Below, piece after piece: positions 19,501-26,340 of a stretch of 64,000 bases of DNA. The stretch spans positions 1 to 64,000 of the forward strand of contig CAYYIS010000013.1 of assembly GCA_964470965.1 (NCBI GenBank), written 5' to 3'. The notes beneath the pieces were generated by a model. That model did no database searches, was not told the DNA's origin, and was given only the letters and a program-made list of their open reading frames with translations. The stretch is from CAYYIS01 sp964470965 (GTDB lineage: Bacteria; JAAXHH01; JABIQT01). Position 1 is the first letter of the stretch. Each line of letters starts with the position of its first letter. The translations under genes were made by a program, and so were the position numbers.

Positions 19501-19917
19501 CGTATCTATATGGGTGGGCTCGGTTCTTTGAGCGGGTATCCATATTTCACTCTTTCCGGGAGCAAAGCCGCGCTGTGGCGCATGTCATACACTTTACCAG
19601 TGTTCCCCAGAATCCACAAGAAAATCCCGTTTTTCTACCTGGACAGCCTCTTCCTTTCCGCTTTCTGGGAAGGCGGCACCACCTGGAATTTTCAGAAACT
19701 CACGAACGACGCCCTTGCAGCCAGCCGGGTTCACCACGGTGTGGGCGCACAGATCCGAATGCAGGTTTACAGCTTTTACAGGATCCCGATGACCGCCTAT
19801 TTTCAGGTGTCCGCACCACTGACGGATATAACTGATCGCAGCCGGCGGAACCTCGGACTTCTGGCGGGACAGGATATAGACTCCGTCCGCTACTATTTCG
19901 GTTTAGGGTTATTTTAA
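16570..19917 (+). CDS. Gluzincin-type peptidase with TolB-like propeller and C-terminal barrel
   Basis: This 1115-residue protein has a signal peptide (1-22, ends VQAQ). Residues 25-290 form a peptidase-MA-like zinc domain: HELAH at 117-121 supplies two zinc ligands and the catalytic Glu, and Glu166 in WYVEGIAQLADE is the likely third ligand. Residues about 320-600 contain WD40/TolB-like repeats (LHPSLSPDGTKLAYLS, PAVSPDGNTIAFIRN, PRWSPDGKRLAFS, DPAWLADGSGLVYSSD). The last 450 residues are beta-rich with the aromatic/glycine pattern of an Omp85/surface-antigen-like barrel. It would sit in the outer membrane with the peptidase in the periplasm. It starts 28 bases after selA, so it may be in the same transcript. 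Confidence 0.85.
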   Translation: MKFINRFILTFMLVVLPPTVQAQRQIATDHFYIYFDGNAEHTAKRIADVAEEVFDALASAFDFYDDFSRIHILVHDDQDFSNGFANYYQNRVEIWASDLDFPHLRGSHEWIKLVVTHELAHIISLKVAAKGPFNALVFQSGQFNKNPDFAFQLPWLHLVAPMWYVEGIAQLADEQIGYDKWDSHRDMLLRMATLENDLLTYDEMGVFAHNSTHSEMVYNQGFGLLRYIRERFGEGKAEEIIQQVGYFRFDPAVEKVVGISSKQLYRDWKASLRSRYTERMTHKIQARLGLDIGIDTSSEITNQDLELLMQRFNQTFEGEKLVDGGSFDLHPSLSPDGTKLAYLSNEGSDFVITTIRIMDLETGERVNTKERATTAISWTADSREILYGRRTGAFYDLYRFDTETRKARRMSANLRVRDPAVSPDGNTIAFIRNEDGTTNIGLMHIDGTDVRYLTNNNDGTIYYTPRWSPDGKRLAFSILRGGDRDIALIDADSPVFERIAGKKQVREDTLAFADTTRFSALIHSTADERDPAWLADGSGLVYSSDQDGIFNLYEYTIATGALRRRTDVPGGAFQASVTTDGHGIVYAGYHADNYSLYRIDRRTTLSDPVTMTPVARDYTSVLRESPISESYSVGGVPRRLALSGIVPIVGFSQTFIGNEYGLNAVDVGAQVSIDDVLGRDRIFVTGSVGLNFRNRIDPNLRGTVVYERQLPPILTQNRALAPSIYGVADRSIIHNLRNRALAFRDTSDTQEIVQLANGAIDTVDGTRITNETLRSRDEFKFDFRTYAVGLRIPLSARQTALLEYSNRRYLERFESSGPDRLRQQVFVGSQLIADIDTTFSISGLSLDDAEFFSSSNLLFFWNYRTVKPALDTGVNPSGGRDVTLFYRRQSASVADSLVQSNERLIDGMTVTLTPNPSQFSPLIPVRNRLSLNELGFQWTEYLQLPIPQHTLTVSTLVRYQDNRLREADEGGGFYWPLRIYMGGLGSLSGYPYFTLSGSKAALWRMSYTLPVFPRIHKKIPFFYLDSLFLSAFWEGGTTWNFQKLTNDALAASRVHHGVGAQIRMQVYSFYRIPMTAYFQVSAPLTDITDRSRRNLGLLAGQDIDSVRYYFGLGLF

Positions 19918-20001
19918 CAGGATGAAAGTGTTGCCGATTTGGAATCAGGCACTTAAATTGGTAAATTCTGCTAGATGTGAATAGAAGGAAATTTAACGCT
20001 A

Positions 20002-20017
20002 CCGCGGCTTGCCGCGG
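20002..20017 (+). promoter_or_regulatory. GC-rich hairpin beside the ribosome site of the 20029 lipoprotein gene
   Basis: CCGCGG, a CTTG loop and CCGCGG form a 6-bp hairpin at 20002-20017. It abuts the GGGGAGGAG ribosome-binding sequence (20017-20024) of the gene starting at 20029. It may affect translation or be a remnant of a terminator; there is no T-tract. Confidence 0.35.
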
Positions 20018-20028
20018 GGAGGAGAGTT

Positions 20029-20865
20029 ATGCCGCACCGAAATTCAGGAAGTCCGGATTTCCTGTTGTATATTTTGCTTCTGGGTACCATAGCAGTAAGT
20101 GCCTGTAAAGGGTCAACCGGTCCAGAGGGACTTCTGACGTCCGGTTCCGTGTCAGGCAAGATAACCGTATGGGAAGATGCCCTGACTAATTCCAAGAATG
20201 CTCCGACCAGCATTCCGGCAGGTGATTTTACTGTAACACTTTCAGGGGATTCCACCCGGTCTGCTACCACTGGTCCGGACGGTTCATTCACCATCAATGA
20301 TGTGTCCGCTGGCACCTACATCGTGGAAACTTCGAAAAATCCCGGGTCCCCAATTGGGTACGGCACCATGAAGCGATATAATTTTGTAGTGGGTGGAGGA
20401 AACGCTTTCCATTCAGGTGATATTGGACGTATGGCCCCGCAACCGACCAATGTGTCCGCAACTCTCGATTCCGTCGCCGGAACCAGCGGTGCCATGGTCG
20501 CGGGTATTCGGGTAGCCTGGGACATTACACCGCCATCGCTTCAATTTCCCACCTTTTCTTATGTACTGACTTTTACCTCCCCTACCGTCGGTGCCACTGT
20601 AACGATTCTGGGTTCCGGAGCACTATCGGATACCACGATTGTGGTGGGCTTGCCACCCCAGTCTTATTCGGTGGCGGTTCAAGGTGATATCAGTTTCGGG
20701 TATGTCGATGAGAGCACGGGAGATACCGTGTTCCCAACGCGGAGTGACCAGGGAATCGCACCGACGAACGTTATTCTTACCCGTCCTGCAGTGATCGACC
20801 TCTCTCCGAAGGCGATCGCACATGAATTCCCCGGTGCACGGGTGGTGGCCGCACAAGTGAGGTAG
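20029..20865 (+). CDS. Lipoprotein with CnaB/carboxypeptidase-regulatory-like domain
   Basis: This 278-residue protein has a lipoprotein signal (ILLLGTIAVSAC, Cys26). After a short GSTGPEG linker, residues about 40-130 form a beta-sandwich of the carboxypeptidase-regulatory/CnaB type (VSGKITVWEDAL, TTGPDGSFTINDVSAGTYIVE). Residues 140-265 look like a fibronectin-III-like sandwich (IRVAWDITPPSLQFPTFSYV). It should be anchored to a membrane and face the periplasm or cell surface. The start is fixed by GGGGAGGAG just upstream. It lies 111 bases after the large peptidase/barrel protein and may be a partner; no enzymatic residues are recognisable. Confidence 0.75.
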   Translation: MPHRNSGSPDFLLYILLLGTIAVSACKGSTGPEGLLTSGSVSGKITVWEDALTNSKNAPTSIPAGDFTVTLSGDSTRSATTGPDGSFTINDVSAGTYIVETSKNPGSPIGYGTMKRYNFVVGGGNAFHSGDIGRMAPQPTNVSATLDSVAGTSGAMVAGIRVAWDITPPSLQFPTFSYVLTFTSPTVGATVTILGSGALSDTTIVVGLPPQSYSVAVQGDISFGYVDESTGDTVFPTRSDQGIAPTNVILTRPAVIDLSPKAIAHEFPGARVVAAQVR

Positions 20866-20916
20866 TCATTGGAAAATCGGTCGGTCTTGCGTGTTGCAGG
20901 AAACAAGGAGCGGTAA

Positions 20917-21504
20917 ATGGAAAATCGGGCTTCTGAAGTCCTGATTATCGTCGGCGATGCCGTTGAAACGATGGACACTCTGTACCCGATATTCCGGCTC
21001 CGGGAAGACGGCTTTGTGCCGGTCGTGGCTGGCCCGGACCGCAGATGCTATCAGATGGTGCTCCACGAAGTACCCGACGGCTGGGATATCACGCAAGAAA
21101 CCACCGGGTATTCGATCGATGCGGACATCGCATTCAGAGATGTGCGCCCTGAACAATACATTGGCATCTTTTATTCGGGCGGACGGGCACCGGAGTACAT
21201 CAGAGACGATCCTGATCTAATCCGTATCACACGCTACTTCTTCGAACAGAACAAGCCGATCGCAAGCGTCTGCCACGGTGTGGAGATTCCGGCCCGGGCG
21301 GACGTGGTACGGGGGCGTCGGATGGCGACCGTGCCCAAATGCCAATTCGACCTGGAAGTCTGCGGAGGCACCTTCGTGAACGAGCCCTGCGTCATCGATG
21401 GCAACTTGGTCAGTGGACGTACATGGCATGACCACGGGCATTATATGAAACACTGGATTAACCTGCTCACACAAGAACGGGAGCGGATGCTTTCCTGTAA
21501 TTGA
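20917..21504 (+). CDS. DJ-1/PfpI family protein
   Basis: This 195-residue cytoplasmic protein belongs to the DJ-1/PfpI/ThiJ class I glutamine-amidotransferase-like fold. The nucleophile-elbow cysteine is Cys119 in ASVCHGVE, with the preceding GIFYSGGRAPEYIRDD. The C-terminus has VSGRTWHDHGHYMKHWINLL, typical of PfpI members. Relatives act as chaperones, deglycases, proteases or amidases, so the activity cannot be assigned. AAGGAG seven bases upstream supports the start. It lies 51 bases after the lipoprotein gene. Confidence 0.88.
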   Translation: MENRASEVLIIVGDAVETMDTLYPIFRLREDGFVPVVAGPDRRCYQMVLHEVPDGWDITQETTGYSIDADIAFRDVRPEQYIGIFYSGGRAPEYIRDDPDLIRITRYFFEQNKPIASVCHGVEIPARADVVRGRRMATVPKCQFDLEVCGGTFVNEPCVIDGNLVSGRTWHDHGHYMKHWINLLTQERERMLSCN

Positions 21505-21839
21505 TTTATTGAATAGGCTAGAATGGTAACGCGTCAGGTAAGCCTGCCGTGTATTTTCCAATTTCGCCACCCCATCAGTTAGTGCGAAAATCAGTAATCG
21601 ATCATCTGGGGAACACGCACTCCTCTGCCTCAAGACCAGTTGTGCCCGTTGGAATTCCGGGTAGAGGCGCTACTTTAGGTTCAGCCGTATTTCGAGTGGG
21701 CACGAGGAGCCCACAGGCCCCCCCCTTTCCTGCCCATTCAAATCACATTGCTATGACAACGATGTCCCATAGAAGGCGTTCGAGCGGTTTCAATACCACT
21801 CGTAAAACTGAGATGGTGCCAATTCAAGGAGATGGCAGA

Positions 21840-22907
21840 ATGAAATTCAGAATATTGATCGCCCTGCTTTTACCCGTTGTATGTTATTCAAATGCATTCG
21901 GGCAAACCGGACATCGCCTGGTAGAAGGTGTAATCGAAGGCGCTGCGTATGCGGTGGCGAAACCCAAGGAGTGGAACGGTGTACTGGTTCTGGTCGCTCA
22001 CGGTTTTCGTCCGCCAGATGCTCCGCTGGTACACGGGTTTAATCCGGACTACCAGGCCTATCGTTATCTATTGCAGGATGGATGGATGGTAGCCGCGACC
22101 AGCTATCGACGAAATGGCGTGATCATTTCAGACGCCATAAAGGATCTCGATAATCTGCGGGATCATATTAACACTGAGTTCGGTGCACCGAAGCGGATTC
22201 TGGTGGACGGCAGTTCCATGGGCGGTATTATCGGTACCCGTATGGCCGAAACGCGGTTCGAGGCATACCACGGCATTCTGGCGAAGGGGGCGGCGCTGAG
22301 GATGACCGCCCCAGAGGAATCCTACAAGCTTACCGCCAAGCCGAAAATTCCTTTGTTGTTTCTCAGTAATCAGGATGAGATGGATGAGGTCCGGCAGTAT
22401 GCTCGAGAGGCGGAGAATGCACCCAGCAGGCCGGTAGTCTGGGAGATCGGGCGAGATGGTCATGTTAACATCAACGCACGAGAGCATGAAGCCTCTCTCA
22501 GGGCCCTGGACAGGTGGGCGGCTACCGGCGAGGTCGACCGCAGCGCTGAAGCGACCATACCCAATCCCCCGGCCATATCCAGCGCCGTGTTTGAAGACGG
22601 CGGTGCCTACGGCAGTATCACGGAGGTTTCGTCCGATTTCGGTAACATAAATACCGACATCATCATGAAAGACCTTGCAATACTGGGCATTGATCGTCGC
22701 GACTCATTTAATGTAATTTACGGAAACAAGACGGTTGGAGTACTCTTCGGCACGACCTACAGTGATGTTCCCCGTGGCGAATGGGTTGGTTTCATTAGTT
22801 GGGAAGGTGTCCTGCGCATCGCTCGAAACTTCGAGAACGCCGCCCAGGCGTTGGGGTGCAAGTCGGGAGACAGGGTTTTGATTACGGCCGTGCCCCGTGA
22901 CAATTAA
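21840..22907 (+). CDS. Secreted alpha/beta hydrolase fused to SAM-hydroxide adenosyltransferase C-terminal-like domain
   Basis: This is a 355-residue protein. A signal peptide (1-23, ends NAFGQ) and AAGGAG eight bases upstream fix the start at 21840; the open frame extends further upstream, but that stretch looks non-coding. Residues 30-230 are an alpha/beta hydrolase with nucleophile Ser126 in GSSMG and a His in GRDGHVNIN. Residues about 250-352 contain SSDFGNINTD, GTTYSDVPRGEWVGFISWEG and FENAAQALGCKSGDRVLI. These match the C-terminal beta-barrel domain of DUF62/SAM-hydroxide adenosyltransferases (fluorinase relatives). The catalytic N-terminal domain of that family is absent. Substrate unknown; periplasmic location expected. 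Confidence 0.78.
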   Translation: MKFRILIALLLPVVCYSNAFGQTGHRLVEGVIEGAAYAVAKPKEWNGVLVLVAHGFRPPDAPLVHGFNPDYQAYRYLLQDGWMVAATSYRRNGVIISDAIKDLDNLRDHINTEFGAPKRILVDGSSMGGIIGTRMAETRFEAYHGILAKGAALRMTAPEESYKLTAKPKIPLLFLSNQDEMDEVRQYAREAENAPSRPVVWEIGRDGHVNINAREHEASLRALDRWAATGEVDRSAEATIPNPPAISSAVFEDGGAYGSITEVSSDFGNINTDIIMKDLAILGIDRRDSFNVIYGNKTVGVLFGTTYSDVPRGEWVGFISWEGVLRIARNFENAAQALGCKSGDRVLITAVPRDN

Positions 22908-23511
22908 ACGGTAACGGGGTGGTCGGCATCCCTTTCCAGCCGCCTGATGAATAGTTGGTGATGGAATCAATCCAGGGGCGTGTATAAGATGCGCCCCATT
23001 TTATATCAACAAACACCCCCGAGGCGATTCCTGATGCCAGATCAACCTCCCCGGCGGACGGGCAAAATCGATTAGGCTGTTGCATGAGACCTTTGTTCGG
23101 ACAACAGGCGAAAGTAAGTGAGGTGTCAAGGTTAGCCGAGCATTTTGCGTTAGCGGCTGTTTCCCTGGGGCCTGAAACGGGGCCATCTTTGGTGCTGCTG
23201 TGTAAACGTGTAGTCGCCTATAGTGCCATCATGCGGACAGATGTAAGGTGCTGCAGAGATTATTGCCGTGACCGGGAACCGAACACCATGCGCAGCATTC
23301 GACTTGAAATATAAAGCCTTCCGCAGAACTTGCGGAAGGCGCTGCCGGCGATGACTGCTATCACAATGTGGCAGAGGATAGCTGTCTCTCAAGCACCTTG
23401 GCAATACCTCTATCGCTCACGCTTGGGACGGGCCCTATGTTTGAGATGGTCTCTTGTATTGACAACCAATTTACCCCGTGTTACATTTCTCATTCGGTAA
23501 AAGGATGCCAC
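22908..23511. other. 0.6-kb gap before the PhyH operon
   Basis: No gene is recognised. An open frame at 23084-23314 has no ribosome site or known domain. The region contains the 10-bp hairpin at 23316-23340. The promoter of the five-gene run beginning at 23512 should be here, but no convincing -35/-10 pair was identified. Confidence 0.45.
23316..23340. terminator. Perfect 10-bp hairpin, possible terminator
   Basis: GCCTTCCGCA (23316-23325) pairs fully with 23331-23340 across a 5-base loop. On the minus strand it is followed by TTTATATTT; on the plus strand no T-run follows. It could be a terminator for a now-lost minus-strand transcript or an attenuator ahead of the 23512 gene. Confidence 0.4.
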
Positions 23512-24270
23512 ATGCAGACAGGATATAAGCCACAGGTAGTAAAGCATGTTTTTGATCGTGACGGCTTCGTGATACTTCGCGGATTTCTGGATGAGCAGGA
23601 AGTCGGGGAGGTTAGGGAGAATGTGGAGCGGTATATCGAGGAAGTGATACCGGCGATGCCATCGGAGCAGGTGTACTATGAAGTTCCAGAACGGAAGGAA
23701 ACGCTCAAGCAGCTTCAGAAGATGCACACGCACGATCCGTTCTTCGAAGAGTTGTTCGTCCGGAGACTCAGTCCGTTGGCCGAGGTGTTACTGGACGGAG
23801 ATGTGATTCCGACCAATATGCAGTATTTCAATAAACCTCCCGGCATAGGCAAACCGACGCCGGTCCATCAGGACGGATTCTACTTTAAGATCAAGCCCAA
23901 GGAGGCGTTGACCATGTGGTTGGCGCTTGATCAGGTTGACGACGAAAACGGTTGTATTCGTTACGTTCGAGGTGCTCATAAGCAGGGGCTTCGGGAACAT
24001 GCCCGAACTCAGACCCTCGGATTCTCACAGGGCCTTGTCACATTTACAGACGAAGACCGCAGAGCAGAGACAACGATCCAGGCTGAACCGGGTGACCTGA
24101 GCGCGCACCACTGTCTGATGGTGCACCGGGCCGACGGAAACTCCAGTGGAAGGCAGCGTCGAGCACTCGGTTTCATATACTATTCCGCACGTGTGGAAGA
24201 AGATACCGCAGAGATGGAAGTCTATCAGACTTCACTTATCGCAGATTTAAAGCGGCAGGGGAAACTATAA
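23512..24270 (+). CDS. Phytanoyl-CoA dioxygenase (PhyH) family protein
   Basis: This is a 252-residue Fe(II)/2-oxoglutarate-dependent oxygenase. The facial triad is visible as His119 and Asp121 in VHQDGFYF and His205 in MVHRADGN. An arginine a few residues later (GRQRRALGF) is the usual 2-oxoglutarate anchor. The N-terminus begins with the family's typical FDRDGFVILRGFLD. The start at 23512 is preferred over an upstream one because AAAAGGA precedes it and homology starts here. It is the first gene of a five-gene same-strand run; the 43-base gap to the SDR gene suggests that both act on one small molecule. The substrate is unknown; such enzymes hydroxylate lipids, ectoine or natural products. 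Confidence 0.9.
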   Translation: MQTGYKPQVVKHVFDRDGFVILRGFLDEQEVGEVRENVERYIEEVIPAMPSEQVYYEVPERKETLKQLQKMHTHDPFFEELFVRRLSPLAEVLLDGDVIPTNMQYFNKPPGIGKPTPVHQDGFYFKIKPKEALTMWLALDQVDDENGCIRYVRGAHKQGLREHARTQTLGFSQGLVTFTDEDRRAETTIQAEPGDLSAHHCLMVHRADGNSSGRQRRALGFIYYSARVEEDTAEMEVYQTSLIADLKRQGKL

Positions 24271-24313
24271 TGAAGTTGTCCGGGGTAACACGCCTGGACG
24301 GCGAAGGACGAAG

Positions 24314-25087
24314 ATGAAGCTGAAAGATAAAGTCGTAGCTATAACCGGCGGAGGTACCGGTATCGGTTTGGGGATCGCCAGTCGTTGTGTGGAAGAGGGA
24401 GCGGCGGTGGTACTGGGACAACGACGGTTGGAGATTGTGAAACGGGAAGCCGGGCGGCTCAGGGAGGCGGGGCATCGGGCCATTGGGGTCCGGTGCGACG
24501 TGAGCCGGAGGGTGGACGTGCGAGCCATGGTGACGACGGCGGTGGAGGAATTCGGAGGGCTTGATGTGATGGTCAACAATGCGGCTCTGACCGGATCGGC
24601 CGCGGAGAGTCGCGCCTTCCTGGAAGAATCCGACGAGCACTGGCAACAGATTATCGCTACCAACCTTACCGGTGCTTTTTTATGCACACAGGAGGCGGCC
24701 CGCCGGATGGTTGTCCAGGGAGCCGGAGGAAGCATTATCAATATCTCCTCTGTTGCCCAGTTTGCCGCACAGGAACACGCAGCTCCCTACTGCGCCAGCA
24801 AAGCTGGTCTGGACGGGTTGACCAAGACGGCGGCGATTGAACTTGGACGGAACCGAATCCGCGTTAACAGCGTGGCGCCCGGTGATATCGATACCAAAGC
24901 GAGCGCCGATGTGATTGGACAGGCCGCGGAGAGAGGCGCGACCGGTGATTTCTTTCGATATACACCGCTGGACCGGCGCGGCACACCTGAAGAAATCGGC
25001 AACGTAGTCGTTTTTCTGGCCAGTGACGAGGCCAGCTTCGTTACCGGAGCCACATGGCTCGTGGATGGCGGGTTTCTGAGTTATTGA
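24314..25087 (+). CDS. Short-chain dehydrogenase/reductase
   Basis: This 257-residue SDR carries the classical motifs: nucleotide-binding TGGGTGIG, NNAA, a serine in INISS, and Tyr159xxxLys163 in APYCASKAGL. The C-terminal IRVNSVAPGDIDTKAS and FLASDEASFVTGATWLVDGG are typical of 3-oxoacyl-reductase-like and alcohol-dehydrogenase members. It is an NAD(P)H-dependent cytoplasmic oxidoreductase. GAAGGAC supports the start. It lies second in the run led by the PhyH dioxygenase, 14 bases before the racemase homologue, so oxidation of a hydroxyl made by the dioxygenase is a reasonable idea (inference). Confidence 0.92.
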   Translation: MKLKDKVVAITGGGTGIGLGIASRCVEEGAAVVLGQRRLEIVKREAGRLREAGHRAIGVRCDVSRRVDVRAMVTTAVEEFGGLDVMVNNAALTGSAAESRAFLEESDEHWQQIIATNLTGAFLCTQEAARRMVVQGAGGSIINISSVAQFAAQEHAAPYCASKAGLDGLTKTAAIELGRNRIRVNSVAPGDIDTKASADVIGQAAERGATGDFFRYTPLDRRGTPEEIGNVVVFLASDEASFVTGATWLVDGGFLSY

Positions 25088-25101
25088 ACAAGGAGGCAAC
25101 T

Positions 25102-26322
25102 ATGAACAGACGGTCGTTTCTTGCGACAGCGGGTTTGACGCCATTCGCTATGTCATCGGTCGGCCGGTCCACGGAGGCAGCCTCTGCTCCGGATCAGTCG
25201 CCGCCGGATCCATTACCCGGTGGGTATGAACCGTGGCTGGAGATTAAGAAGGATGCGCTGACGTGGAATGTGGAGCAGCTATCCAAAAAAGCAGGCGGGA
25301 AGCCTGTACTGGCGGTCCTCAAGGATCATGCCTACGGACATGGCATCGTCGGTGTCGCCAGGCATTTTGAGTCGGTGGATGTGGTACATGGGTACGCCGT
25401 GGTGAAAATCCAATCCGCCATAGACCTGGCGGAGAGCGGTGTCCGAAAGCCGATCGTCCTACTGGGACCGACCACGGATTTTGAACTTGAACACGTAGTG
25501 CAACACAACATCATTCCTGCGGTCTACACAGACCGCAGCAAGCTGCTCACAAAACTTGCTGCCAAATACAATCGCCCTATGAAAATCCATTTTTATGTTG
25601 ACACCGGTATGGGGCGCGTCGGGGTGCCCTACTATCAGGCCATGCCGTTAATGGAAGCACTTGCCGCCCATAATGAAATTATATTCGACGGCACGCTCAC
25701 CGAGTTAACCGAGGATGACGATTTCGATCCGGAACAGATCCGCCGGTTCAATCATGTGTACGAACAGGCCGATCAGAAGGGCATCGATTTAGGCATCCGT
25801 CATGCGGCCTCCAGCGGTGGGATCTTTCACGTACCGGTGGCGCATCTCGATATGGTACGTCCCGGTATCAGCTTGTATGGCTGTTTTCCTGATGATGAAG
25901 CGGAAAAGAGCAGGTCAATCCCATTGCGGTCGACGTTCAATTTCAAAACGAGGGTGATGTATGTCAAACAGATCCGTAAGGGGGACTCGTTGCAGTATGG
26001 TCGGAAATACATCGCGGAGAAACCGACATGGATCGCCACGCTACCTGTGGGGCATGCGGATGGTTGGCCTCGGCAGACAGCCAATAATTGCAACGTTTTA
26101 ATCAACGGACGGCAGTACCCGGTCGTGGCCACGCTGTCTGCCAACCACTGCCTAGTGGATCTTGGTGATGAGAAAACCGCAGAGGTGGGTGATGAAGTCC
26201 TCCTCATCGGTGAGACTGAAGATCAGGGTCTTACTGCCCATGCGGTCGCCTCAAAAACAGGCGTCGGCGTATATACCCTGCTGATGCATCTTAACTCATG
26301 GTTACCGAGACGGTACATGTAA
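25102..26322 (+). CDS. Alanine racemase-like PLP protein with Tat-type signal and altered active site
   Basis: This is a 406-residue fold-type III PLP protein. AGGAGG at 25091 fixes the start. The N-terminus NRRSFLATAG is a twin-arginine signal, so export of the folded protein is likely. The PLP lysine is Lys74 in LKDHAYGHG, followed by the usual barrel blocks VDTGMGRVG and MVRPGISLYG, and the C-terminal domain ends in WLPRRYM. Two normally invariant features differ. The catalytic tyrosine of GYADG is His318 (VGHADGWPR), and the conserved SMDQ is replaced by SANH. It may racemise or otherwise act on another amino compound, or have lost racemase activity. Gaps of 14 and 18 bases tie it to the neighbouring genes. 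Confidence 0.85.
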   Translation: MNRRSFLATAGLTPFAMSSVGRSTEAASAPDQSPPDPLPGGYEPWLEIKKDALTWNVEQLSKKAGGKPVLAVLKDHAYGHGIVGVARHFESVDVVHGYAVVKIQSAIDLAESGVRKPIVLLGPTTDFELEHVVQHNIIPAVYTDRSKLLTKLAAKYNRPMKIHFYVDTGMGRVGVPYYQAMPLMEALAAHNEIIFDGTLTELTEDDDFDPEQIRRFNHVYEQADQKGIDLGIRHAASSGGIFHVPVAHLDMVRPGISLYGCFPDDEAEKSRSIPLRSTFNFKTRVMYVKQIRKGDSLQYGRKYIAEKPTWIATLPVGHADGWPRQTANNCNVLINGRQYPVVATLSANHCLVDLGDEKTAEVGDEVLLIGETEDQGLTAHAVASKTGVGVYTLLMHLNSWLPRRYM

Positions 26323-26340
26323 TCCGTCCGAGGAATGCTG

